Made by a program: the position numbers and the translations under genes
Source: Synechococcus sp. WH 7805
GTDB lineage: Bacteria; Cyanobacteriota; Cyanobacteriia; PCC-6307; Cyanobiaceae
NCBI RefSeq assembly: GCF_000153285.1
Contig: NZ_CH724168.1
Location: 951,854-1,015,853, forward strand
DNA length: 64,000 nucleotides
Direction: 5' to 3'
In this document: positions 53,640-61,973 of the stretch, piece by piece
Numbering within the stretch: the stretch's first letter is position 1
How the letters are laid out: each line of letters begins with the position of its first letter
The notes under the pieces: model-generated
The model's input: only the letters and a program-made list of their open reading frames with translations
Told to the model about the DNA's origin: nothing
Database searches by the model: none

Positions 53640-54584
53640 ATGAATCCCGTCGTTCGGCGTCTTGCCGTTATCGCCTTGGTAGGCGCAACGCTCGGCATTA
53701 GCGAGATCGCTTACTCAAAAGGGCACGCCCACGGCGCTCATGGCGGAGCAACACAAGCGGAAGAGCTGGAAGCCGGTGAATTTCGAGCAATTCCCGTGCT
53801 GACCATCGAAGGCCATACGGGATTTGAAAACAACCTGGAAGGACAGCCTTACCACTCAGCCATTGATCTCCAATTCGGCGGCGTTTTCGAGTGGGGGCTT
53901 GGCGAAAACTCAAACTTCACCATCGAAGGGCAACTCGGCCCGGCCGTTGTTTACGGTGAGGCCGAACACTTCTACGGGCGTGTCGAGATTGAAGAAGAAG
54001 GAGAAGAAGAAGAAGAAGGAGAAGGAAGCCCTTACCGCCGCGTCGATGCGAAAGGTTACTTAGCAGCTCGCTATCAACCTAACGACAAGCTGTCGATCGC
54101 CGCAGACTGGAAACCCTATTGGGTCAGCGCAACACAAGCCGAAGATGTTCGTGGCTTCAAGCATGAAATCGGCACCGAAGTTGTTTACGCCTTTGGCGAT
54201 GGAGATGTCAATTTTGCGCTGGGAGATGGACTTGAGAGCGTTGTCGATGGACTGTTCGTCTCAGCAGAAAATCGTACCGGATGGGAAAGCGACGGAACCT
54301 ATCTGGGCAATTACACCGACACCTGGGTTGGCTTTGGCTTCAATTACGACCAATTGAATGTCACCATTTCTGGAGGTCCTCGCTTCTACATTCCCGGTAG
54401 CTATTCAGGTCTCGATCAGAGAACTGACTGGGGTGGTGAGATCGAACTCGAGTATCCCTTGAACGAGAAATTAACGCTCTTTGCTCACTGGGAACCTGTG
54501 TACAGCACTGACGAACGTGAAGCAGGCGGATGGGGCAAAGGATTTCAGCATCACGTCGGCCTGGGTTTAACCGTTGCCTACTAG
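53640..54584 (+). CDS. Outer membrane beta-barrel protein, probable metal-regulated
   Basis: About 314 residues from ATG 53640. A signal peptide ends at AYSKG, and the mature N-terminus is histidine-rich (HAHGAHGG). Alternating strands with aromatic ends (LQFGGVFEWGL, FTIEGQLGPAVVYG, LTLFAHWEPVYS) and a terminal aromatic residue (GLTVAY) fit a 12-14-strand barrel. A very acidic loop (EEEGEEEEEGEGS) could attract cations. The Fur/Zur-like box just upstream suggests iron or zinc control. Transport substrate unknown. Confidence 0.7.
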   Translation: MNPVVRRLAVIALVGATLGISEIAYSKGHAHGAHGGATQAEELEAGEFRAIPVLTIEGHTGFENNLEGQPYHSAIDLQFGGVFEWGLGENSNFTIEGQLGPAVVYGEAEHFYGRVEIEEEGEEEEEGEGSPYRRVDAKGYLAARYQPNDKLSIAADWKPYWVSATQAEDVRGFKHEIGTEVVYAFGDGDVNFALGDGLESVVDGLFVSAENRTGWESDGTYLGNYTDTWVGFGFNYDQLNVTISGGPRFYIPGSYSGLDQRTDWGGEIELEYPLNEKLTLFAHWEPVYSTDEREAGGWGKGFQHHVGLGLTVAY

Positions 54585-54681
54585 AAGCATCGATTAAAAA
54601 CTCAGTCAAAAACGATCTCACAATCGCGACAGAGTATCGAAGGCTAGTGATTCACTGAGCGGTTCAATACAAGCGCTGAAA

Positions 54682-54777
54682 ATGCCCCTGGTCGTGAGCT
54701 CCTTGGGGCTGATCACTCCTGTCGTTGCAGAGGCAACCGCCCAGAACATCTCTGAAGACAACTCGCACGGTCGTTAG
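54682..54777 (+). CDS. Possible 31-residue micro-protein
   Basis: ATG at 54682 to TAG at 54775-54777. The product begins MPLVVSSLGLITPVVAEATA, which looks like a signal peptide, leaving only about a dozen mature residues. No ribosome-binding site is evident. It may be the start of a decayed secreted gene in the 54585-54904 gap, in which nothing else was seen. Confidence 0.22.
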   Translation: MPLVVSSLGLITPVVAEATAQNISEDNSHGR

Positions 54778-54904
54778 GCCTCAAAAAGCAACCTTTAATC
54801 AATCACCAGCATCAAGCAGTTCTCAGATATGGTTTCTAACGACTGGCCTGGGAAGCCTGGACAGTGGAGAGGTAGGCGTTTTATCTCCACAGGGACTCGG
54901 TACA

Positions 54905-55306
54905 TCAATCAATAATCTGGGCGGCTTGATCAAGACGGGCTTTCGCTTCTGAACGATCACAGCGCGACAGGGCCTGTTCGAGAAGCTCAGATTGAGGCTC
55001 CCAGAGGAAACGACGTAGCGGAAGCCGCCCCTCGTCATCCACGGGAATGCCTTCGCTGATCAGCAGCTCCCGCTGCATCCAGTCAGATCCCTCACGGCTC
55101 AGGCTCATCGAAATCCGACCCTGGGCATTCACAACCCTTTGCCAGGGAATCGTCGATGGAAGGGTGAGCCGGCGCAAGGCCCAGCCCACCTGACGGGCAC
55201 AGCCATAGGCACCGATCCAGTCAGCCACCTGCCCATAGGTCGCCAGACGTCCATAAGGAATTAAAGCCACAACGGCATGAACACGAGAGTCAAACGTTGC
55301 CGTCAT
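54905..55306 (-). CDS. Alkyltransferase-like protein (ATL)
   Basis: About 133 residues from the ATG at 55306 (MTATFDSRVHAVV); a longer start at 55348 is possible. It has the MGMT DNA-binding HTH (IPYGRLATYGQVADWIG) and RQVGWALRRL. The active site reads PWQRVVN instead of PCHRV, so the alkyl-accepting cysteine is replaced by tryptophan, as in ATL proteins. ATLs bind O6-alkylguanine and flag it for nucleotide excision repair rather than repairing it directly. A C-terminal extension of about 25 residues is unusual and charged. Confidence 0.82.
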   Translation of the reverse strand: MTATFDSRVHAVVALIPYGRLATYGQVADWIGAYGCARQVGWALRRLTLPSTIPWQRVVNAQGRISMSLSREGSDWMQRELLISEGIPVDDEGRLPLRRFLWEPQSELLEQALSRCDRSEAKARLDQAAQIID

Positions 55307-55393
55307 CACACTCCTCTTGGTTCCGAAGCGGTTTCGGAATCCAAGCATTCACAGATCATTCTTTGAAAGGGACCAGTATTAGAGAGTGAGTTC

Positions 55394-56455
55394 ATGAATG
55401 GCATGCTGAACACATTATTGGCCGGACTTGGTTCAAGCCTCACCTTACTGACCCCTGCCATTCCATCTGAGAACAACAAGATCCTTGAACCATCGAAATC
55501 ATCACCATCCTCGATATTAATCAGCGGACTAGGGCAAGGTTTTTGCTGGGCTCATATTCCTGCACCCAATGGACCGGTGACCAAACTCACCAACTTCTGC
55601 GGCGGCGGTGGAGAAGGCGCGGGTGATACCAGCTGTTCTCCATTCTTTTATCGGCCATTCCAGTTCAATCTCGATCAAAATCCAGTCCTGCAATCAGTGT
55701 GCGGAGGCGGTCCCTATGAAAACATCGTGGCTGGAGCTCAATGGAATATGGGTGCTCGAACGTGGGCTAGTTTTCCGAAAAGCAATCGAAAAGACTATTG
55801 GGTCTTCCACAACTGCGACGGTGCGGGCATTCAACCCGATTGCCTTGGAGATATTAAATATATTGAGCGATTTGACGGAGGCAATACTCAACCAAGCTGC
55901 ACAAAAGGCCCCCATGGTCGCAATCACTGCACCTTTACCCACCCCAACTCCAAGACAACCTTTGGACAGATGCGTTACTGGGCTGGCTGGTATGGATCTG
56001 GTGACGACGTACGCAATGGGGCTATTTGCGGCGCTGGCGCAGGCAAGGCTCGCCCCTGGTACAAACCTGTCTGCGACAAGATCATGGCCATTCACAAGTC
56101 TGGCAATCCATACGACAACGTCAAAGGCAAAATCCATACCTTCAGCTTCGCCCTCTACCCATGGGTCTGCGAACAAGACTCCAGCATGCCGAACGCGAAT
56201 TTCACATCGCCAAGCATGGATTCCTATGGGGTGAAATCCGGCTGGAAATGCTATGCAGATAACGAGCCTGGGGTCAGCGGGAAAGGCTGGCCTCCTTTTG
56301 TAGAGATCTACTTCGCCGGACTCTTTCAAGAAAGCCCTAATAAATATGTTTTACGATTCGACAAATGGATGATTAACAACAGCAACACACCAACGCGTGT
56401 TGGAGAGGGTTACAAGATCTATCCCTGCAACTCCGGCGATGAATGCGAATGGTGA
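55394..56455 (+). CDS. Hypothetical secreted cysteine-rich protein
   Basis: A 353-residue protein with a likely signal peptide (MLNTLLAGLGSSLTLLTPAIP). The mature part has at least 12 cysteines, many near glycine runs (NFCGGGGEGAGDTSC, QSVCGGGPYENIV), plus repeated aromatic motifs (YWAGWYGSGDDVRNG, NCDGAGIQPDC). No catalytic motif is recognised. It ends PCNSGDECEW. Disulfide-rich secretion suggests a cell-surface or extracellular role. It is followed by a glycine-zipper gene on the opposite strand. Confidence 0.55.
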   Translation: MNGMLNTLLAGLGSSLTLLTPAIPSENNKILEPSKSSPSSILISGLGQGFCWAHIPAPNGPVTKLTNFCGGGGEGAGDTSCSPFFYRPFQFNLDQNPVLQSVCGGGPYENIVAGAQWNMGARTWASFPKSNRKDYWVFHNCDGAGIQPDCLGDIKYIERFDGGNTQPSCTKGPHGRNHCTFTHPNSKTTFGQMRYWAGWYGSGDDVRNGAICGAGAGKARPWYKPVCDKIMAIHKSGNPYDNVKGKIHTFSFALYPWVCEQDSSMPNANFTSPSMDSYGVKSGWKCYADNEPGVSGKGWPPFVEIYFAGLFQESPNKYVLRFDKWMINNSNTPTRVGEGYKIYPCNSGDECEW

Positions 56456-56512
56456 AAGTCAGCATCTGACTCCTTCTATTCATTTCAATGGTGCGATGCT
56501 TGGCATCACATT

Positions 56513-56875
56513 TCAACCACCATCCACCTGACAGCCGATCAGCGCGCCGGCAGCACCACCCACTGGCACTCCAACCCATCGACCACTCCCCCGCGAGAGG
56601 GCAGCACCGAGACCAGCACCCAACAAACCTCCAATCACACTGCCTTCGATACAACTGTTTGTATCAACATCTGGGTTATCTCGTGACGTCCGCCGAAGTC
56701 GATCATCCCGACCATAAGGATCATCATGATAGATATAATCGCCTTCCACTCGATGCATAGAGTCTCCTGCGATTCCCTGCAATGGTGAAATCACCAATCC
56801 AGAAACACAGAAACCAGCCAGCAAGATCCTTTTCACAATGTGATCGGTAGGAATCACCCCCATTCTTGAGGCCAT
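56513..56875 (-). CDS. Glycine-zipper (2TM) envelope protein
   Basis: About 120 residues from ATG 56875 (MASRMGVIPTDH). An N-terminal hydrophobic segment (RILLAGFCVSGLVISPLQGIAG) is probably a signal peptide. The C-terminal half is IGGLLGAGLGAALSRGSGRWVGVPVGGAAGALIGCQV, a glycine-zipper pair that inserts in or packs against membranes. The acidic/arginine-rich middle (YHDDPYGRDDRLRRTSRDN) is unstructured. Family members are often lipoproteins or outer-membrane proteins, but no lipobox is seen. Confidence 0.62.
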   Translation of the reverse strand: MASRMGVIPTDHIVKRILLAGFCVSGLVISPLQGIAGDSMHRVEGDYIYHDDPYGRDDRLRRTSRDNPDVDTNSCIEGSVIGGLLGAGLGAALSRGSGRWVGVPVGGAAGALIGCQVDGG

Positions 56876-56920
56876 TGGCTCATCATTGATGACCAGACCT
56901 CCATCCGATTGCAACCAGTT

Positions 56921-57389
56921 GTGACTCCTCGTTCACGACCACCCAAATGCCTTTCTGCTGGTGTCGTCGTCACGACCCTGGCTTTCGTCACACGCGTCCT
57001 CGGCAGCTTGAACTGACGGTCGGTTCAACAACCCCAGGTCAGCCAACTCTTTGCTGGATCTCATGAATGCTCGTCTCGCCTGGATGCCAGCAGTGGCCCA
57101 GAGCAAGTGGATTCTCGATCTGCCCGAAGTCAACAAACGATTTCAAATTTTTTATTCGGCACAAATCGAAGCCGCCTAAGCACTTCAACCTCAACAAGCT
57201 CGCGACCGTCTCTAGAACAAGATACGACCCAGTTTGCTCGCTCTCGGCAAGCAAATGGCATCACTCATTGTTCAACGATCGTCCAGCCCAAGACGTCCGA
57301 ATGCGCAGGCCATCGCGTCCTGCTTGCAACACCACGCCCTGCCACAAGAACAGATTCAAGGGCTGGTTCAAGCCCTATCAGTGCTTTGA
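56921..57389 (+). pseudogene. Decayed secreted chorismate mutase (AroQ-gamma-like)
   Basis: Not visible as one open frame. A GTG at 56921 opens a signal-peptide-like segment (CLSAGVVVTTLAFVTRVLG) that stops at 57014. In a shifted frame (57012 on) the sequence reads LLDLMNARLAWMPAVAQSKW, which resembles the first helix of secreted chorismate mutases, then FYSAQIEAA, TAA at 57177, ALQPQQARDRL, TAG at 57213, and RPSLLALGKQMASLIVQ to TGA at 57387. Two internal stops and a frame break mark a pseudogene. Helix pattern and order support the call, made without any database. Confidence 0.5.
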
Positions 57390-57494
57390 GCAATCGCAAG
57401 CCCGCTGATCAGGCCATGGTGCATGCAACTCTGAGGTGAGGATTCGTGGCGACTTCTGTGTGCACGCAATCCGGCACGCAGCCCCAGTCAGCCC

Positions 57495-58184
57495 ATGCCA
57501 TTGCTTCCCCGTCGATTCGAGCGCCTAAAGACGGTCTTGAACCAACGCATGTCCGATCTGACCGTCTTGGTGGAGCATGTCGAGAAACCCCACAACCTCT
57601 CGGCCATCCTGCGCAGCTGCGATGCCGTGGGTGTGCTCGAAGCCCATGCGGTGAGCTTCAGCGGCAGGCCGCGAACCTTCAACAGCACCGCCCAGGGCAG
57701 TCAACGCTGGGTGTCTCTTCGCGACCATGCCGATATCAGCACCGCTGTGCATCACCTCAAGGAGCGGAGTTTCCGTCTCTACGGCACCAACCTGGGCGTC
57801 GATGCCCGTGATTACCGCGACTGCGATTTCACCGGTCCCTGCGCCTTCGTGCTCGGCGCTGAGAAGTGGGGTTTAACGGAAGAGGCCACGGCCTTGATGG
57901 ACCAGGCCATCTTTATTCCGATGCGAGGAATGGTGCAGTCCCTCAATGTCTCGGTGGCCACGGCCACCCTGCTGTATGAGGCACTGCGTCAACGCCAGGC
58001 AGCAGGCCTGGCTCCTCTGAACGGTGAAGGAGTTCCAGCGGAGCACTACAGCGATCTGCTGTTCGAATGGGCCTATCCCCAAGTGGCCGCCTGGTGCCGC
58101 GAGCAGGGACGTTCCTATCCGGAGCTGAACGAACAAGGAGAAATCCTCGAAGACCTTCCGCGCACCGCCAAATTGCGCTGCTGA
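57495..58184 (+). CDS. trmH: tRNA (guanosine(18)-2'-O)-methyltransferase
   Basis: A SpoU-family protein of 229 residues. NLSAILRSCDAVGVLEAHAV is motif 1, FVLGAEKWGLTEEATALMD motif 2, and IPMRGMVQSLNVSVATATLLYEALRQ motif 3 of the knotted SPOUT fold. The N-terminal LVEHVEKPHN is also conserved. It methylates G18 in tRNA D loops. It is 50 bp upstream of the Grx-MauE gene. Confidence 0.9.
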   Translation: MPLLPRRFERLKTVLNQRMSDLTVLVEHVEKPHNLSAILRSCDAVGVLEAHAVSFSGRPRTFNSTAQGSQRWVSLRDHADISTAVHHLKERSFRLYGTNLGVDARDYRDCDFTGPCAFVLGAEKWGLTEEATALMDQAIFIPMRGMVQSLNVSVATATLLYEALRQRQAAGLAPLNGEGVPAEHYSDLLFEWAYPQVAAWCREQGRSYPELNEQGEILEDLPRTAKLRC

Positions 58185-58234
58185 CCTTCGAGCCGGCGGC
58201 TACGGTCCGAATAAGTGAATGCGACCGCCCCGCG

Positions 58235-58954
58235 ATGGCATACGAGCTGGGTGATGTGCATCTCTACCGCATGTCGATGCCTGAGCATGAATGTCCCTGG
58301 GGGCTGAAGGCCATCGCGCTGCTGCAACGCCGAGGTATCGCCTTTCAGGATCACCGTCTCAGCAGCCAGGAGCAGGTGAACGCCTTCAAGCAGCGTCACA
58401 ACGTGCCCACCACGCCGCAGATTTTCTCTGGCGACAGGCGCATCGGGGGCTACAGCGAACTGGCTGAGGTGCTTGGCGAGAAGGCTGAGAGCGCCGAGTA
58501 CTCGTATACCCCTGTGATCGCCGTGTTTGGCACGGCCCTGTTGATGGCCCTGGTGCTGGGAGACAGCATCATCCAGCACTTCATGGGCATCTCGATCTGC
58601 GCTCTGGCGATGCTCAAACTGATGGATGTGGAGTCGTTCGCAGCCAGCTTCTTGAAGTACGACCTCATCACCCAGCGCTGGCGGCCGTGGGGCAAGCTCT
58701 ATCCCGGAGTGGAGCTGCTGATCGGCCTTGGCTTTCTGCTCAGTCCTCCCTTGCCTCTGGCCGGTTGGGCTGCACTAGTCGTGGGGGTGCCGGGCATGGC
58801 GTCGATCATCAAGGCGGTCTACATCGACAAGCTCGCCCTCAACTGCGCCTGCGTGGGCGGCAACACCAAAACCCCTCTGGGGGTTATCAGTTTCATGGAG
58901 TACGCCATCCTCACCGTGATGGGCGTGCTTGTGGCATTCCAGCTGGCGTTTTAA
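58235..58954 (+). CDS. Glutaredoxin-MauE fusion membrane protein
   Basis: About 239 residues from ATG 58235. The N-terminal glutaredoxin-like domain has HECPWGLKAIALLQRRGI (CPWG instead of CPYC, one cysteine) and PTTPQIFSGDRRIGGYSEL, the GSH-binding parts. The C-terminal half has about four spans of the MauE/DoxX type ending with LNCACVGGNTKTPLG. MauE-like domains pass reducing power or help form disulfides across membranes. A fused thiol domain suggests transmembrane redox relay. Preceded by trmH. Confidence 0.78.
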   Translation: MAYELGDVHLYRMSMPEHECPWGLKAIALLQRRGIAFQDHRLSSQEQVNAFKQRHNVPTTPQIFSGDRRIGGYSELAEVLGEKAESAEYSYTPVIAVFGTALLMALVLGDSIIQHFMGISICALAMLKLMDVESFAASFLKYDLITQRWRPWGKLYPGVELLIGLGFLLSPPLPLAGWAALVVGVPGMASIIKAVYIDKLALNCACVGGNTKTPLGVISFMEYAILTVMGVLVAFQLAF

Positions 58955-58973
58955 GACTCCCCAGCAGGTTCGA

Positions 58974-59234
58974 TCAGAACGGCATCAATACATCTTTGCT
59001 GCCCTGAGTTCGTTCCTGCACGGGATGATTGCGACGGGCTGCGGGCAGACGTAGCGCAAACACCAAGGCCAACAGTTCCAGCATCAAACTGCGGCCGATA
59101 AAAAGGACCACCAGCCCCAGGGTGATCGCCAGCATCTGCTCCAGAAGGCCGATCACATCGTCTGGATTGCTGCGGCCAGACACCCAGAGAATCACCATTA
59201 ACGACAACAAAACGAGCGTGGCCCAAAACGGCAT
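58974..59234 (-). CDS. Hypothetical small membrane protein
   Basis: An 86-residue protein with two spans (FWATLVLLSLMVILWVSG and MLAITLGLVVLFIGRSLMLELLAL) and a charged tail (RNHPVQERTQGSKD). It is converging with the Grx-MauE gene 19 bp away and follows the ABC permease at a 20-bp gap. The DNA composition is core-like. No motif or family is recognised. Confidence 0.5.
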   Translation of the reverse strand: MPFWATLVLLSLMVILWVSGRSNPDDVIGLLEQMLAITLGLVVLFIGRSLMLELLALVFALRLPAARRNHPVQERTQGSKDVLMPF

Positions 59235-59254
59235 GGTGGGATCAAGCGCTTGTT

Positions 59255-60127
59255 TCAGTGTGCCGCGTCGCGACCGGTGCTGCTCACCCAGGCCTCCAGA
59301 CCTTCACCCAGAAAGGAGAGACCGAGAACCAGAATGAACATGGCCAACCCCGGATACAGGGCTGTCCACCAGATTCCAGTAGGGACAGCGGCCAAAGCCA
59401 GGTTCAGATCACTACCCCATTCCGGAATCGTTTCCGGCAAGCCGAGGCCGAGAAATCCCAGGCCTCCCAGAACCAGCACCGCATCAGCTGCGTTGAGGGT
59501 GAGCAGCACCGGAACGGAGGTGATCACATTGCGCAGCAAGTAGCGGCGAAGAATCCAGACCGGACCAGCCCCCAGGGTGCGGGCGGCTTCCACGAACAAC
59601 TCAGCCTTGACCTGGGCGGTTTGATTACGCACCACCCGGAAATACTGAGGCACGTACACCACGCAGAGAGCTGCGGCAGCGTTGGGGATGCCCCGACCCA
59701 GCAGAAAGGCCAATACCACTGACAGAAGCAGCACCGGCAGGGTGTAAAGGGTGTCCATCAGCAACACCAGAATCCGGTCAACACCGCCGCCGAGATATCC
59801 GCTCACCATGCCCAAGGGCACTCCGATCACAAGGGCGAGCGCCACAGCCAGAAGGACCACCTGCAACGCCACCCCACTGCCTTGCAGCGTGCGCACACAC
59901 ACATCCCGCCCGAGGCGGTCAGTTCCGCACCAGTGCTGGAGCGACGGCGGCGCATAGATGGGATTCTCAAGCCCTGCATTGGGATCGGGGAGCACTCCCG
60001 CAGCCAGCAGCAGGGGAGTGACCAAGGCGACCAACAGGTACATCGCCACAATCACCAATCCCCAACGCGCCATCCGGCCCGAGAGGCTCGGGCGGGCGGA
60101 GCCCAGAGGAGAAGACGCAAAGCTCAC
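59255..60127 (-). CDS. ABC transporter permease, DppC/OppC family
   Basis: A 290-residue inner-membrane permease. HWCGTDRLGRDVCVRTLQGSGVAL is the DppC/OppC start signature, with about six spans; EAARTLGAGPVWILRRYLLRNV is the EAA loop contacting the ATPase. LGLGLPETIPEWGSDLNLAL follows. It should pair with a DppB-type permease, ATPases and a binding protein for peptides or nickel, none of which is in the window. The divergent histidine kinase gene begins 65 bp upstream. Confidence 0.87.
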   Translation of the reverse strand: MSFASSPLGSARPSLSGRMARWGLVIVAMYLLVALVTPLLLAAGVLPDPNAGLENPIYAPPSLQHWCGTDRLGRDVCVRTLQGSGVALQVVLLAVALALVIGVPLGMVSGYLGGGVDRILVLLMDTLYTLPVLLLSVVLAFLLGRGIPNAAAALCVVYVPQYFRVVRNQTAQVKAELFVEAARTLGAGPVWILRRYLLRNVITSVPVLLTLNAADAVLVLGGLGFLGLGLPETIPEWGSDLNLALAAVPTGIWWTALYPGLAMFILVLGLSFLGEGLEAWVSSTGRDAAH

Positions 60128-60192
60128 GTCATTGCAGGTGTGTTGTGCCAGTCATTCTTGCCTGCCTGAACCGCAACGATCAGGATTAACGC

Positions 60193-61602
60193 ATGCACCG
60201 TTCGCGATTCTGGAAACACCGCCTCACAGGCAGCATGCTGGGCCAGTTGCAGCTGGCCACTTATGCCGCCGTGCTGCTGGGATTCACGGCGGCAACCAGT
60301 GCAGGCCTCTGGTTAAGCGAACGCACACGCCTGCAGATGGGAGAGGCGGAGCTGCGAGCTGTTTCTGATTTAGCGGCCAAACACCTGATGGATATTGAGA
60401 CTGAAGATGCTGACGAAGTCCTCAGGGAGTTGAGCTACCACTCGAATTCGCTCATTCAACACTGGCTAGAGAAGGCTGATGGAACGCTGGTCGTCCCCAA
60501 GAGTCTCCGGCGGCCTTCATTGCGTGGACTCGTGCAGTCCTCCATGGCTACCAATCGGCCACGAACTCCGGGGAAGGCGAACATGATCGAGGTGAGGGGA
60601 CGCGATCACCTCACCATTGTGGACCGAACGATTGACTCCGGCGATTGGCTCTGGAGCAGCATGGAGATCACCGAGCTGGGCCAATCGCAGACCGAATTCC
60701 TGGGCTGGATGATCGTGATCTGGGGTTGCTGCCTCGCAGGCTCCCTGATGCTGGTCACCCTGCTGGTGCGACGGATCACCAAGCCCCTGCAGGATCTGAG
60801 CGACCGCAGCGCAGAACTCACAGCCGAGGGGCTGAAAACGGCGGCCCTGCCCGTACCGAGGGGGCCCATCGAACTCGCCCGCCTCACGCGCACCTACAAC
60901 GACCTGATCGAAAGGCTGGCGTGGTCGTGGAGTCAGCAGCGACAATTCGTGAGCGCGGTGAGCCACGAGTTGCAGTCGCCGCTGATTCTCGTGTCAGGTT
61001 CGCTGAAACGGGTGATGCGCAAGGCACCGGATCTGGATCCGGCGTTGAAGCAATGCCTCCAGGATGCCCAGGACGAAACCGCCGAGATGCAGCAGCTGCT
61101 CAATGATCTGCTGGATCTCTCCAAGAGCGATTCCGGCCGGTTGCAGGTGAAGGAAGAAGCGGTGCCCTTGCAACCACTGCTGGACACCATCGTGCGCGTG
61201 CAGGGACCCGCCTACGGGCGCTTTCTAGAGCTCACCCGACCAGACGATGAGTGCTCCCTCGTTGCCCTTGGCGACGCATCCCGCCTGCATCAGGTGCTGG
61301 TCAACCTGGTGGAAAACGCTCACAAATACTCTCCTCCTGATCAACCGATCCAGTTGACCGTGGCGCGCGTTGCCGAGGGGCTCCAAGTGGAGGTAATCGA
61401 CCATGGCATCGGCATTCCCAGCACCGACCAACCCCACATCTTTAAACGCTTCCATCGAGGGTCGAACATCGGGGGCTACAGCGGCAGCGGCCTCGGTCTC
61501 TCCGTAGTGAAATTACTTGTTGAGGCGATGGGGGGATCGATCACTGTGGCCAGTGAACCCGGGATGGGCAGCCGCTTCCGCATCCTTCTGCAATCAGCTT
61601 GA
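60193..61602 (+). CDS. Sensor histidine kinase (orphan)
   Basis: A 469-residue membrane kinase. Spans at about residues 18-38 and 172-192 frame a periplasmic sensor region of about 130 residues without a named fold. HAMP follows (VRRITKPLQDLSDRSAEL). The H box is SAVSHELQSPL with His258; N, G1 and G2 boxes are VLVNLVENAHKYSPP, VIDHGIGIP and GSGLGLSVVKLL. No response regulator is adjacent, so its partner is elsewhere. The stop overlaps the next gene by one base. Confidence 0.9.
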   Translation: MHRSRFWKHRLTGSMLGQLQLATYAAVLLGFTAATSAGLWLSERTRLQMGEAELRAVSDLAAKHLMDIETEDADEVLRELSYHSNSLIQHWLEKADGTLVVPKSLRRPSLRGLVQSSMATNRPRTPGKANMIEVRGRDHLTIVDRTIDSGDWLWSSMEITELGQSQTEFLGWMIVIWGCCLAGSLMLVTLLVRRITKPLQDLSDRSAELTAEGLKTAALPVPRGPIELARLTRTYNDLIERLAWSWSQQRQFVSAVSHELQSPLILVSGSLKRVMRKAPDLDPALKQCLQDAQDETAEMQQLLNDLLDLSKSDSGRLQVKEEAVPLQPLLDTIVRVQGPAYGRFLELTRPDDECSLVALGDASRLHQVLVNLVENAHKYSPPDQPIQLTVARVAEGLQVEVIDHGIGIPSTDQPHIFKRFHRGSNIGGYSGSGLGLSVVKLLVEAMGGSITVASEPGMGSRFRILLQSA

Positions 61603-61973
61603 TGATCGCTTACCTCATTCTCTGCACATTGTTGGTTCCGGCCAACCTATGGGCCACGATCACCCCCCACCTTCACAGCGAGTTGAGCATGCGCCTGCTG
61701 CATGCGCTTTCAACCGCCGTGCTGATTCCGCCCCTGGTGAGCCTGTGGCATCAGCGCCGCAGCGTCCAGCCGCTGCCCGCCTTGCTGTTCGCTCCCTTCT
61801 CGATCGTGCTGATGGTGGTGAACACCCACATCGCGCTGAGGGGCATGGGCGTGCGCTTTGGCTGGATCGATCATTTGTTTCTCACCATCGCCTGCCTTGC
61901 CGTGATCGCGTTTTATCTCCTTAATGGCGGTGATGCCGAGGGCGTGGATCCGAGGGACGGGGGCATCGCCTGA
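61602..61973 (+). CDS. Small membrane protein coupled to histidine kinase
   Basis: About 123 residues from ATG 61602, sharing a base with the kinase stop. Three or four spans (MIAYLILCTLLVPANLW, LLHALSTAVLIPPLVSLW, LLFAPFSIVLMVVNTHIAL and HLFLTIACLAVIAFYLL). No family is recognised. Coupling to the kinase suggests an accessory or sensing role, which is inference. The last 53 bp overlap the second kinase gene on the other strand. Confidence 0.62.
   Translation: MIAYLILCTLLVPANLWATITPHLHSELSMRLLHALSTAVLIPPLVSLWHQRRSVQPLPALLFAPFSIVLMVVNTHIALRGMGVRFGWIDHLFLTIACLAVIAFYLLNGGDAEGVDPRDGGIA

Noticed and set aside
56921-57389. Stop-codon readthrough or recoding of a chorismate mutase
   Set aside because: There are two internal stops of different types (TAA, TAG) plus a frame break, and no recoding signal. 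Decay is simpler.
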